Shown here one piece after another: positions 41,501-50,075 of a DNA stretch of 64,000 nt. Below the pieces are notes generated by a model. It was not told the DNA's origin. It ran no database searches and worked only from the letters and a program-made list of their open reading frames with translations. The position numbers and the translations under genes were made by a program. This DNA is from Myxococcota bacterium (lineage in GTDB: Bacteria > Myxococcota_A > UBA9160 > SMWR01), in contig JBCCEW010000015.1 in assembly GCA_039030075.1 (NCBI GenBank), forward strand, positions 62,001 to 126,000, in the 5' to 3' direction. Numbering within the stretch: position 1 is the stretch's first letter; the number at the start of each line of letters is the position of its first letter.

Positions 41501-43069
41501 GTGCTCGAGAGCATGGCCGACATCCTGAGGCAGCACGCCGACGCGCGACCGGATCACTGCGCCCTGATCTCCGGTGACCGTCGCTGGACCTACGCCGAGC
41601 TGCGCGACGAAGCGGCCCAGGTGTCCCAGGCCCTCGCGAGCGAAGGGCTGGGCGCGCAGGACCGCGTGGCCGTGCTCGACAAGAATGCGGGCGAGTACTT
41701 CGCGGTGCTCTTCGGCGCGGGCATGGGCAACGCGGTCACGCTCGCGGTGAACTGGCGGCTGGCGCCTCCCGAGATGGAGTACATCCTCAACCACTCGCAG
41801 GCCCGCGTGCTCTTCATCGGAGCCGAGTTCCTGGATCACCTCGCCCAGATGAAGCTCGAAACGGTCGAACGGGTGGTGGTGTTCGGCGCGCCTCGCGACG
41901 GTCAAGTCTGCTACGAGGACTGGATCGCGGCCCACCCCGCGACGGATCCCCGGGTGTCCTGTGATCCGAGCGACACCTGCTACCAGCTCTATACCTCCGG
42001 GACGACCGGGCTCCCGAAAGGCGTCGAGCTGACCCATCGCAACTTCCTGACCACCATGGATACCGGGGCGAAGGTCTGGAGCCTCGACGCCGAGAGCCGG
42101 GTCCTGGTGGCCATGCCCTTGTTCCACATCGCCGGCAGTGGTTGGGGAATCGCGGGATTCTGGGGTGGCGGCACCCTGGTCGTGCTGCGCGAAGTCGACC
42201 CCAGCGCAATCCTCGCGCTGATCGCCGAGCATCGGATCACCAACGCCCTGTTGGTTCCCGCCGTGCTGCAGATGCTCACGGTCGCGCCCGGTGCCGACGC
42301 GGTCGATTTCTCGAGCTTCCGCAGCGTCGTCTACGGAGCCTCTCCCATCAGCGAGCAGGTGCTGACGAGCGCGATGCAGCTCTTCGGCTGTGGCTTCGTC
42401 CAGGCCTATGGGCTCACCGAGACCACCGGCGGGATCGTCGCGCTCGTCGAGCAGGACCACGATCCGGGCGGGCCGCGCGCCTCCCTGCTGCGTTCGGCAG
42501 GACAGCCCTGGGGTGACGTCGAGCTGCGCATCGTGGGCTCCGATGGCAACGACGTCGAGGACGGCGAGGTCGGCGAGATCTGGTCGCGCTCCGCCCAGAA
42601 CATGAAGGGCTACTGGCGCAACCCCGACGCGACGGCCGAGACCTTCCCGGAAGGACGCGACGCTTCTGGCCTCGGTTGGCTTCGCACGGGCGACGCGGGC
42701 TATCTGCGAGACGGCTATCTCTTCATCCACGACCGGGTGAAGGACATGATCGTGTCGGGCGCGGAGAACGTGTATCCGGCGGAGATCGAGAACGTCTTGA
42801 TGGGGCACCCGGACGTCGCCGACGTCGCGGTGATCGGCGTGCCCTCCGAGCGCTGGGGCGAGACGGTCAAGGCCATCGTGGTCGATACGCCCGAGACCGC
42901 GGCCAGCGAGGAAGCGCTGATCAGCTACTGCCGCGAGCGGTTGGCCCACTACAAGTGCCCGACGTCGATCGATCGGCTCGCGGCGCTACCGCGAAACCCG
43001 TCGGGCAAGATCCTGAAGACCGAGCTGCGCGAGCCCTACTGGGCGGGCCAGAAGCGCAGGGTGAATTGA
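41501..43069 (+). CDS. AMP-forming acyl-CoA synthetase (ANL superfamily)
   Basis: 522 residues from a GTG with GGAGG six bases upstream (an ATG at 41513 is possible). The P-loop motif LYTSGTTGLPKG (near residue 163), YGLTETTGG, GWLRTGDAGYLRDG with DRVKDMIVSGAENVYPAEIE and the catalytic Lys motif PRNPSGKILK are all present. It activates an unidentified fatty or aromatic acid. It is distinct from the paralogue at 27894. A TonB-domain lipoprotein follows, its TTG start overlapping this gene's stop. Confidence 0.94.
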   Translation: MLESMADILRQHADARPDHCALISGDRRWTYAELRDEAAQVSQALASEGLGAQDRVAVLDKNAGEYFAVLFGAGMGNAVTLAVNWRLAPPEMEYILNHSQARVLFIGAEFLDHLAQMKLETVERVVVFGAPRDGQVCYEDWIAAHPATDPRVSCDPSDTCYQLYTSGTTGLPKGVELTHRNFLTTMDTGAKVWSLDAESRVLVAMPLFHIAGSGWGIAGFWGGGTLVVLREVDPSAILALIAEHRITNALLVPAVLQMLTVAPGADAVDFSSFRSVVYGASPISEQVLTSAMQLFGCGFVQAYGLTETTGGIVALVEQDHDPGGPRASLLRSAGQPWGDVELRIVGSDGNDVEDGEVGEIWSRSAQNMKGYWRNPDATAETFPEGRDASGLGWLRTGDAGYLRDGYLFIHDRVKDMIVSGAENVYPAEIENVLMGHPDVADVAVIGVPSERWGETVKAIVVDTPETAASEEALISYCRERLAHYKCPTSIDRLAALPRNPSGKILKTELREPYWAGQKRRVN

Positions 43070-44061
43070 GTTACCAGGCGGCGCGGCATCGCTCGGGGGC
43101 TACGGCTGCGCACGCGACCCGCGTGGCGGGCCCGAACGGCGCATTCGCGTGGATCGGCTCCCGACGGGTCGCGATCCTGCTCGTCTTGTTGCTCGCGACG
43201 GGTGGTTGCACCTCGATGTGGGAATCGGTGCGCGAGAGCCAACGCCGATCGTCGATTCGGCTCGCGCGCGACCTGGTCGAGCGGGGCAGTTGCACGCGGG
43301 CGCTCGATACGATCGGCCGCGCCCAGAGTGCGGCCGATCTCGGGCGCTTCGAGGCCGAGTCGGTATGGCTGCGCGCCCGCTGCCTCGACCGACTCGGTCG
43401 CCATCAGCAGGCACTCGCGCATTGGCGGTTGCTGGTCGACGGGTATCCCGACAGCACCTATGCCGGGCGCATTCCCGCGGAGCGCAAGGCACAACTCGGG
43501 GAGCGCGCACCGACCCGCGCACCCTCGTCGCCGCCGGCCTTCGAGTCGCCCAAGCCGCGCTACGAGCGCGGCGCGGAGCAAGCCAAGCTCGTCGGCAGCG
43601 TCTGGTTGGAGTTCGAGCTGGACGCCGCCGGCGGCGTGTCGCAGATCCGGGTGATCGAGACGCCACACCCGCTGCTCGCGAGCTTCGCGATCGAGTCGCT
43701 CGCCCTGGGAGCTTGGGTGGAGACGGACCGGACCGTCATCGCCGGTCGCTACGGGGCGAAGTACCTGTTCGAAACCTACTGGGCGACGCGGGACGCGCAG
43801 CGCGCACCGCCGCGCGCCGCGTCTCCCGAGCCGCCGAACGGTTCGGAGACCGCGACGAAGTCGGAGCCGAAGTCGGAGAGCGGGTCCGAGTCGGCGGCAC
43901 CGGAGGCGCCGGCCCCGGCAGTGCCTCCGGAAGAAACACCAGCGCCGAATCGGGTCGTCACCGGCAAGCCGGAGCCGCGCGAACCGCCCGGAGACGACGG
44001 CGCGACCGCGGAATCCGACGACGATGAGTGGGAGATCGAGTGGTTTCCGCGCCGCGAATAG
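43066..44061 (+). CDS. Lipoprotein with TonB C-terminal-like domain and acidic tail
   Basis: 331 residues from the TTG at 43066 (TTGA overlap with the previous gene); the in-frame GTG at 43123 would also leave a complete signal. The signal VAILLVLLLATGGC ends in a lipobox, so the mature protein would be lipid-anchored. A helical TPR-like region (residues ~50-130) precedes KLVGSVWLEFELDAAGGVSQIRVIE, which is the TonB C-terminal beta motif. The tail is low-complexity, rich in Pro, Glu, Ser and Asp (about residues 245-330). TonB proteins are usually inner-membrane anchored; a lipoprotein with this domain is unusual. It lies 143 bases upstream of the TonB/ExbB operon, same strand. Confidence 0.75.
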   Translation: MSYQAARHRSGATAAHATRVAGPNGAFAWIGSRRVAILLVLLLATGGCTSMWESVRESQRRSSIRLARDLVERGSCTRALDTIGRAQSAADLGRFEAESVWLRARCLDRLGRHQQALAHWRLLVDGYPDSTYAGRIPAERKAQLGERAPTRAPSSPPAFESPKPRYERGAEQAKLVGSVWLEFELDAAGGVSQIRVIETPHPLLASFAIESLALGAWVETDRTVIAGRYGAKYLFETYWATRDAQRAPPRAASPEPPNGSETATKSEPKSESGSESAAPEAPAPAVPPEETPAPNRVVTGKPEPREPPGDDGATAESDDDEWEIEWFPRRE

Positions 44062-44161
44062 GGCGCTACTCAAAGGGGCCGGCGTCGGCGCTCTCCCCGC
44101 GGGGCGCGACGTCAAGATGTTTCAACACGGAAGCATTCCGGTGATTTAGGCTACGGCGACG

Positions 44162-44188
44162 AAGTCAAGGCGGGGTGCCTTTTGACTT
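44162..44188 (+). repeat. Inverted repeat upstream of the DUF3450-TonB operon
   Basis: AAGTCAAGGC (44162) pairs with GCC-TT-TTGACTT (44177-44188) around a GGGGT loop: a stem of ten base pairs with a two-base bulge. It ends just before the GGAGG of the DUF3450 gene. TTGACT also resembles a -35 element. Operator, attenuator or part of the promoter. Confidence 0.4.
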
Positions 44189-44204
44189 GGGAGGAAAGTG
44201 TTTC

Positions 44205-45029
44205 ATGTCATGGTCAAGGAACGTGCTCGCCATCACAGCGAGTGCGCTGGGAGCCGTCGTGCTCACCCTGGGTTTGCCCGACGGAGCCCTCGGCCAAGCG
44301 GCCGACGCCGCATCGGATGACAAAGAGAAGCTCGCCGAAATCGTCGACGAGCGTTCCGACGCCAACGATGCATCCGCCGCCGTTCAGAAGACCATCGATG
44401 AGCTGAGCGATGCCACCGGTGGACTGCTCGAGCAGTACCGAACGACGCTCAAGCAGATCGATGCGATCCGGGTCTACAACGATCAGATGCGCTCGCTGAT
44501 CTCGTCCCAGGAGGCCGAGCTCGCGTCGCTGACCGACCAGGTCGATCGCGTCGAGATCGTCGGCCGCAGCGTGACGCCGCTGATGCTCCGCATGATCGAA
44601 GCCATCGATCAGTTCGTGGCGCTCGACATTCCCTTCCTGATCGATGAGCGCACCAAGCGCGTCAACGATCTGAAGGCGGTGATGGGACGCGCCGACGTGA
44701 CGACTGCCGAGAAGTTCCGCCAGATCATGGAGGCCTACCAGATCGAGAACGAGTACGGCCGCACGATCGAGGCGTACCGCTCGACGCTGAAGCAGGGTGG
44801 GAAGGAGATCACGGTCGACTTCCTCCGCTTCGGTCGCATCGCGCTGGTCTATCAGAGCCTCGACGAGACTCAGACCGGTGTGTGGAACAAGGAAACCAAG
44901 AGCTGGGACGCGCTCGATTCCAGCTACCGATCGGCCGTGCGGCAGGGCCTGCGCATCGCGCGCAAGCAGGCTGCGCCGGACCTGATCCGACTGCCGCTGC
45001 CCGCGGCCACCTCCGGAGGGTCGGTCTGA
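44205..45029 (+). CDS. DUF3450 periplasmic coiled-coil protein
   Basis: 274 residues from the ATG at 44205 with GGAGG ten bases upstream (an earlier GTG at 44175 contains that site inside the gene). Signal peptide LAITASALGAVVLTL...ALGQA; the mature part is a long coiled coil, then conserved motifs of DUF3450: LTPLMLRMI-like SVTPLMLRMIEAIDQFVALDIPF (parts SVTP and FVALDIPF), RTIEAYRSTL and GRIALVYQSLD near residue 205. DUF3450 proteins always accompany TtpC/ExbB-type TonB systems. Its TGA overlaps the next ATG (TGATG). Confidence 0.92.
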   Translation: MSWSRNVLAITASALGAVVLTLGLPDGALGQAADAASDDKEKLAEIVDERSDANDASAAVQKTIDELSDATGGLLEQYRTTLKQIDAIRVYNDQMRSLISSQEAELASLTDQVDRVEIVGRSVTPLMLRMIEAIDQFVALDIPFLIDERTKRVNDLKAVMGRADVTTAEKFRQIMEAYQIENEYGRTIEAYRSTLKQGGKEITVDFLRFGRIALVYQSLDETQTGVWNKETKSWDALDSSYRSAVRQGLRIARKQAAPDLIRLPLPAATSGGSV

Positions 45030-46408
45030 TGCGCTGCTCGATTTGCAAGATTTGGATCGGCGCGGTTGCGATGACCGCGCTCGTGATGCCGCTGTCGGCG
45101 TTCGCGCAGGCGAAGGTCGACGCACCCGAGGCCGGTTCGCTCGAGGAGCTCCTCGAGCTCGTCCGTCAGGGGTTCCAGGTCGAGAAGGCCGAGAACCGCC
45201 AGCGGCTGACCGAGTTTCAGCGGGAGCGCGAGCGACAGGCCGAGCTGCTCGCGCAGGCGCAGGGCAACCTGCGCAGCCTCGAGAACCTCTCGCAGCAGCT
45301 CGAAGAGACCTACAACACCAACGAAGGCAAGCTCGGCGACTACGAGAATCGCCTGACCGAGGCGCTCGGTCAGATGGGCGAGCTCTTCGGCGTCGTGCGC
45401 CAGGTGTCGACGGACCTTTCGGGTTACGTGTTCGCATCGCTCACCAGCTCCGAGCTGGGCGGGCGCCGCGAGCTGCTCGATCGTCTGGGACGCAGCAAGG
45501 AGCTGCCTTCGACCGAAGACCTCGAGAGCCTCTGGTACGAGCTCCAGCGGGAGATGACCGCCCAGGGGAAGGTGTCGCGTTACACCACGCCGATCCTCAC
45601 CACGGACGGACAGGTCGAGGAGCGCGAGGTCATCCGCACCGGGCCCTTCGGCGCGATGTCGGGTGGCAAGTACCTCCTCTGGGAAGCCGAGGAGCAGAAG
45701 CTGCGGGAGCTGACGCGTCAGCCGCCGTCGCGCTACGTCGACACGGTCGAGCCGTTCGCGGCGACCACGACGGGCTTTGCACCCCTCGCGGTGGATCCCT
45801 CGAGCGGTTCGCTGCTCAACGCCCTTACCGATACGCCCGGCTTCACCGAGCGGATCAACCAGGGTGGCGTGGTCGGCTACGTGATCCTGTCGCTCGGCTT
45901 CTTCGCCCTCGTGCTGGGCCTGATCCGCTGGGCAGTGATCTCGAACACGAGCCGCAAGGTCGAGGCGCAGCGCAAGGCGAGTGGTGCCCGCGAAGACAAC
46001 CCGCTCGGGCGCATTCTCAGCGTTCACGAAGAGAACCGGGAGGTGGACGCCGAGACCCTCGAGCTGAAGCTCGACGAAGCGGTGTTGCGCGAGTCGTCGA
46101 ACCTCGAGCGCTTCCTCTGGCTCGTGAAGACGGTGAGCGTCGTGGCCCCGCTGCTGGGTCTCCTCGGGACGGTCACCGGTATGATCCAGACCTTCCAGGC
46201 GATCACCCTGTTCGGCGCCGGCGACCCGAAGATGATGGCCGGCGGTATTTCCGAGGCGCTGGTCACCACGATGCTGGGTCTGGTCACGGCCATTCCGCTG
46301 GTGTTGCTGCACGCGACGCTTTCGAACAGCACGCGCCGGATCATCGACATCCTCGATGAGCAGAGCGCGGGCCTGATCGCGACGAGGGCCGAGCACGGGA
46401 ATGTTTGA
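45029..46408 (+). CDS. TtpC-like MotA/TolQ/ExbB proton channel protein
   Basis: 459 residues with GGAGGG eight bases upstream. A signal peptide (VMPLSAFAQA) and a long periplasmic coiled-coil region (residues ~35-115) precede a MotA/TolQ/ExbB domain with three membrane helices: GGVVGYVILSLGFFALVLGL (about 275-295), VSVVAPLLGLLGTVTGMIQTF (quoted by ends VSVV and IQTF) and TTMLGLVTAIPLVLL. This extended ExbB relative corresponds to TtpC of the Vibrio TonB2 systems, where it is needed for energy transduction. It overlaps the exbB gene by eight bases. Confidence 0.92.
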   Translation: MRCSICKIWIGAVAMTALVMPLSAFAQAKVDAPEAGSLEELLELVRQGFQVEKAENRQRLTEFQRERERQAELLAQAQGNLRSLENLSQQLEETYNTNEGKLGDYENRLTEALGQMGELFGVVRQVSTDLSGYVFASLTSSELGGRRELLDRLGRSKELPSTEDLESLWYELQREMTAQGKVSRYTTPILTTDGQVEEREVIRTGPFGAMSGGKYLLWEAEEQKLRELTRQPPSRYVDTVEPFAATTTGFAPLAVDPSSGSLLNALTDTPGFTERINQGGVVGYVILSLGFFALVLGLIRWAVISNTSRKVEAQRKASGAREDNPLGRILSVHEENREVDAETLELKLDEAVLRESSNLERFLWLVKTVSVVAPLLGLLGTVTGMIQTFQAITLFGAGDPKMMAGGISEALVTTMLGLVTAIPLVLLHATLSNSTRRIIDILDEQSAGLIATRAEHGNV

Positions 46409-46928
46409 ATTCGAGGCCTACGGCGCCGTACGCGACTTCATCGAGCTGGGCGGCAACGTCCTGCTCGTGATCGCGTTCGTCACGGCGGTGATGTGGACCC
46501 TCATCATCGAGCGCTTCTGGTACTTCCGAACCGGGCACAAGGAAGAGACCCATCGCGTGCAGCGCGCTTGGGACTCGCGGGACGATCACTCGTCCTGGAA
46601 TGCCCACCAGATCCGTCGGATGCTGATCTCGGAAGTCCAGCAGAAGCTCGAGCGGGGTCTGAACCTAATCAAGACGATCGTGGCGGTCTGTCCGATGTTC
46701 GGACTGCTCGGCACGGTGACGGGCATGATCGAGGTCTTCGACGTCATGGCCATTGCCGGCAGCGGAAACGCGCGCGGCATGGCCGGTGGCGTGTCGAAGG
46801 CCACGCTGCCCACGATGGCCGGGATGGTGGCCGCCCTGTCGGGGATGCTCTTCAGCATCCAGCTCGACCGCTTTGCGCGGGACGAGAGCCAGCGGGTGTC
46901 CGACCAGCTCGAGATCGTTCACGAGTAG
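46401..46928 (+). CDS. exbB: ExbB-type biopolymer transport protein
   Basis: 175 residues. An N-terminal helix (NVLLVIAFVTAVMWTLIIERFW) and the two conserved later helices (IVAVCPMFGLLGTVTGMIEVF and TLPTMAGMVAALSGMLFSI) make the MotA/TolQ/ExbB proton channel, short as in the ExbB2 type. It forms the inner-membrane proton channel with ExbD and transfers proton-motive force to TonB. Overlaps the TtpC-like gene by eight bases and ends six bases before exbD. Confidence 0.93.
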   Translation: MFEFEAYGAVRDFIELGGNVLLVIAFVTAVMWTLIIERFWYFRTGHKEETHRVQRAWDSRDDHSSWNAHQIRRMLISEVQQKLERGLNLIKTIVAVCPMFGLLGTVTGMIEVFDVMAIAGSGNARGMAGGVSKATLPTMAGMVAALSGMLFSIQLDRFARDESQRVSDQLEIVHE

Positions 46929-46934
46929 ACTGGC

Positions 46935-47339
46935 ATGAGACGCCGCAGAGCTAGAGGCGAAGACGAAGAAGAGGTGAACCTGACGCCCATGTTGGACGTC
47001 GTGTTCATCATGTTGATCTTCTTCATCGTGACCGCGTCCTTCGTGAAGGAGGCGGGCATCGACGTCAGTCGCCCGCCCGCCTCGAAGTCGACGAAGCCCG
47101 CCAAGGGCAACATCGTCGTCATGATCACGGGGAACAATCAAGTCTGGATGGATGGCCGCCCGGTCGACCCCCGCGCGCTCCGGCCGAACATCGAGAGGCT
47201 CCATGCGGAGAACCCGCAGGGCTCGGTGATTGTCCAAGCAGATCAGGAGTCCGAGAACGGTCTCCTGGTGCAGGTCATGGATGCGGCCCGCCAAGCCGGC
47301 GTCGAGAGCGTGTCGCTGGCAGCCGAGGTCGTGAATTGA
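46935..47339 (+). CDS. exbD: ExbD-type biopolymer transport protein
   Basis: 134 residues. Short cytoplasmic tail, then the membrane helix NLTPMLDVVFIMLIFFIV carrying the essential aspartate (Asp21), then a periplasmic domain. Typical ExbD. Works with ExbB and TonB. The preceding gene's stop is six bases upstream; its own TGA overlaps the TTG of tonB (TTGA). Confidence 0.94.
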   Translation: MRRRRARGEDEEEVNLTPMLDVVFIMLIFFIVTASFVKEAGIDVSRPPASKSTKPAKGNIVVMITGNNQVWMDGRPVDPRALRPNIERLHAENPQGSVIVQADQESENGLLVQVMDAARQAGVESVSLAAEVVN

Positions 47340-47953
47340 CCGCCGCTCGCTTCCCTGTCGCCATTGGCCTCGCGATGGTCATCACCTTCTTCCTCTTCTG
47401 GGGGATGCAGGCGCTCGTGACCGTCACCGGAGAGCTGGGTGATGCGAGTGGCGGCAGCTCGATCGAGTTCGTTCGCGTCAAGCGGGACACCACTCCCGAG
47501 GCGAAGAAGCGCGAACCCCCGAAGCGGGAGAAACCCGAGCAGCCGCCGCCGCCGCCGCAGATGAACCTCGCCCAGAACATGAACCCCAGTGAGGGCGTGG
47601 GTGAAATCGTCCCCGTGGTCGACACCAGCGTCGAGCTGGCGAGCGCGACCAGCCTGGGAGCCGGTGGTGCCGACCAGGACGCGGTGCCGTTGGTCCGGGT
47701 CGAGCCGCAGTATCCGCCGCGCGCGGAGCAGCGGGGCATCACCGGTTGGGTCGAGGTCGGCTACACGATCGCGGCCAGCGGGTCGGTGAAGGAAGCCTGG
47801 GTCATCCGCTCTTCTCCGCCGAGCATCTTCGACCGCGCGGCCGTGACCGCCGTCAAGAAATGGCGCTTCAACCCCCGCATCGAAGACGGAAAGCCGGTCG
47901 AGCGGCCGGGCATGGCGACGCGGGTGGTCTTCGAGTTGGGGAAGAAACGATGA
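47336..47953 (+). CDS. tonB: TonB protein
   Basis: 205 residues from a TTG overlapping the exbD stop. One membrane anchor (FPVAIGLAMVITFFLFWGM), a Lys/Pro/Glu linker (KKREPPKREKPEQPPPPPQ), and the C-terminal TonB domain (PQYPPRAEQRGITGWVEVGY, VTAVKKWRFNP) complete the family plan. The linker is short compared with E. coli TonB. It contacts the TonB box of outer-membrane receptors such as the one encoded at 14367-16907. Its stop overlaps the next start (ATGA). Confidence 0.94.
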   Translation: MTAARFPVAIGLAMVITFFLFWGMQALVTVTGELGDASGGSSIEFVRVKRDTTPEAKKREPPKREKPEQPPPPPQMNLAQNMNPSEGVGEIVPVVDTSVELASATSLGAGGADQDAVPLVRVEPQYPPRAEQRGITGWVEVGYTIAASGSVKEAWVIRSSPPSIFDRAAVTAVKKWRFNPRIEDGKPVERPGMATRVVFELGKKR

Positions 47954-49350
47954 GATCGTCGTACAGCGCTCACCGGATTCTCGTACTCGCTGGTCTTCTG
48001 GCCTGTGGGTTGCTGTTCGCCGCTGCAGCCCACGCCCAGTACGACGACCCCGACGCGCGGCGGCCCGCTCCCGAACCGGTGGCGGAGCTCTCCGCCGAGG
48101 ATCGCGCGAAGATGGAGCGCCTCCGCGCGCGCGACGCCGAGCGGAAGAAGCTCCGCAAGAAGTTCATTCTGCGGTCGCGCGCTACGCGTCTCCTGACCGC
48201 GGCCGGCGAGGAGCTCGAGGCCGAGGATGGCGAGGCTGCGCTCGCGCACCTCGCGAAGCTCAACCCGAAGCGCCTCAACCCCTTCGAGCGCGCCCGGGTG
48301 TACCTGATGCGCGGCTACGCCTCCTACGCCGCCGGCAGTCCGGCCGGAGCGGTCGAGAACTTCCGATTGGCGGTGCAGCAGGAGATCCTGCAGTCGAAAG
48401 AGGAAGCGGGCCTGCGCTTCAACACGGCTCAGCTGCTCGCGGGTCAACAGAAGTGGCCCGAGGTCACCGAGGCGATCATCGAGTGGTTCGACTACACCCT
48501 CGAGCCGACACCCATCGCCTACTACCTGCTCGCGGTCTCCTACTACCAGCAGGAGAAGCCGAAGGACGCGTTGGCCGCGGCGGAGACCGCCGTCGACATG
48601 TCCGACGAGCCCAAGGAAGGCTGGTTGACGCTGCTGGCGGCCCTCTACATCCAGAACGAGGACTACGGCAGCGCGATCCCGGTGTTCGAAGAGCTGGTGC
48701 TCCGCTATCCGAAGAAGCAGTACTGGGTGCAGCTGTCCCTGCTCTGGGGTGCGCGCGACAACTACCGGCATGCGCTCGCGGTGCAGCAGCTCGCCTACAA
48801 GCAGGGCTTCCTGGACGACGACAAGGAGCTGGTCCGGTTGGCACGCTCCTACCTGTTCCACGAGTTGCCGTACCCCGCCGCGAAGGTGCTTCAGCAGGGG
48901 CTGGAAGAGGGCCGGGTCGACGAGAACGTCGACAATCTCGAGCTGCTCTCCAACAGCTGGATCGCCGCCCGCGAGTACGAGAAGTCGCTGGCGCCCCTGG
49001 CGCAGGCGGCGGAAATGGCGCCGGACGGTAACCTGTACGTGCGGCTGGGCCAGGTGTACATGCAGCGCGAGAATTGGGGTCAAGCCGCGAAGCTGCTGAA
49101 GAAGGCCATCTCGCGCGGGGGGCTCGACAATGTCGGCAACGCCCAGTTGCTTCTCGGGATCGCCTACTACAACGACAAGAAGGTCTCGCAGGCGGTGGCT
49201 TCGTTCGGGCGTGCTTCGCGCTACGAGAAGTCGAAGCGAGCGGCCGAAGGCTGGATCACCCACATCGAGCGCGAAGCCGCGGCAAGCGGCGGGGGCGAGC
49301 AGGCCGCCGCGAGTGGTGGTGGCGATACGGCAGCGGCGACCGGCGGCTGA
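47950..49350 (+). CDS. Exported TPR protein of the TonB operon
   Basis: 466 residues from ATG overlapping tonB's stop. Signal peptide ending AAAAHAQ; charged coiled-coil (KMERLRARDAERKKLRKK); then TPRs across most of the protein (for instance ALAHLAKLNPKRLNPFER, AYYLLAVSYYQQEKPKDAL, LGQVYMQRENWGQAAKLL); low-complexity AASGGG repeats at the end. TPR proteins always stand downstream of TonB in DUF3450/TtpC clusters. Periplasmic scaffold or receptor adaptor, by inference. Confidence 0.9.
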   Translation: MRSSYSAHRILVLAGLLACGLLFAAAAHAQYDDPDARRPAPEPVAELSAEDRAKMERLRARDAERKKLRKKFILRSRATRLLTAAGEELEAEDGEAALAHLAKLNPKRLNPFERARVYLMRGYASYAAGSPAGAVENFRLAVQQEILQSKEEAGLRFNTAQLLAGQQKWPEVTEAIIEWFDYTLEPTPIAYYLLAVSYYQQEKPKDALAAAETAVDMSDEPKEGWLTLLAALYIQNEDYGSAIPVFEELVLRYPKKQYWVQLSLLWGARDNYRHALAVQQLAYKQGFLDDDKELVRLARSYLFHELPYPAAKVLQQGLEEGRVDENVDNLELLSNSWIAAREYEKSLAPLAQAAEMAPDGNLYVRLGQVYMQRENWGQAAKLLKKAISRGGLDNVGNAQLLLGIAYYNDKKVSQAVASFGRASRYEKSKRAAEGWITHIEREAAASGGGEQAAASGGGDTAAATGG

Positions 49351-50020
49351 CCCTCGGCTCTGGCTCGCTGCGGCGGCCCTCGCCGCTGGCGTGGGCTGTG
49401 CGCAGCCCGGCGTGCACTACCTCCCCGAGGCGCTCACGCCCGACGGGCTGCAGCAGGTGCGGTCGTATCGCGTGTGGGGCGCCTACGCGAAGCCCACCCT
49501 CGACCTCGGCCAGTACCAGAAGGTCCGTTTCGAGTTCGGGGCGATCGGCTACCGGGGCACACCTCGACTCGAGGCCGGTGCGCGGCCCGTGCGCGGAGCG
49601 GCTCCGCAGACCGGACGTCTCACCGAGAACGACGAGATTCGGCTGCGGCGCTACTTCCAGGAAACCTTCGAGCGCGAGTTCCGCAAGACGGGCGACTGGC
49701 AGCTCGCCGACGCCCCGGGGCCCGACACCTTGACGGTTCGCGCCCACGCCCTCGACATGGTGGCGCCGGTCGTCGCCACGCCGCGTGGTTCGGAGACGCG
49801 TTTCAGTCGTCGCGCCCCGGCCTTTACGATCGTGTTGGACGTACGCGATTCGGTCAGCAACGAGCCGCTGGCACGCGTCGTCGACCGACGTCAGGCGGTG
49901 GTCCGCTTCGGCGCTCCCATTCAGAACCAGGGCAACGTCCTCGACGGCGCCGGGGCGCGTCGCGCGATGCGACACTGGGCCCTGCAGCTGCGACGACACC
50001 TCGAGCGCCTGCGCACCTGA
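49319..50020 (+). CDS. DUF3313-like lipoprotein
   Basis: 233 residues if it starts at one of three consecutive GTG codons (49313, 49316, 49319); the start overlaps the TPR gene by about 30 bases. The region RQRRPAADPRLWLAAAALAAGVGC supplies a lipoprotein signal peptide (basic start, hydrophobic core, Cys). The mature protein has GAIGYRG, YFQETFEREFRKTGDW and RAPAFTIVLDVRDSVSNEPL, the style of DUF3313 lipoproteins. It is the last gene of the operon. No ribosome site is obvious, so the start is the weakest point. Confidence 0.7.
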   Translation: MAIRQRRPAADPRLWLAAAALAAGVGCAQPGVHYLPEALTPDGLQQVRSYRVWGAYAKPTLDLGQYQKVRFEFGAIGYRGTPRLEAGARPVRGAAPQTGRLTENDEIRLRRYFQETFEREFRKTGDWQLADAPGPDTLTVRAHALDMVAPVVATPRGSETRFSRRAPAFTIVLDVRDSVSNEPLARVVDRRQAVVRFGAPIQNQGNVLDGAGARRAMRHWALQLRRHLERLRT

Positions 50021-50075
50021 ACCGCAGACGGTCCGCGCTTTCTTCGCGCGGGAACGGGACCGCGCCGCGGGTCGG

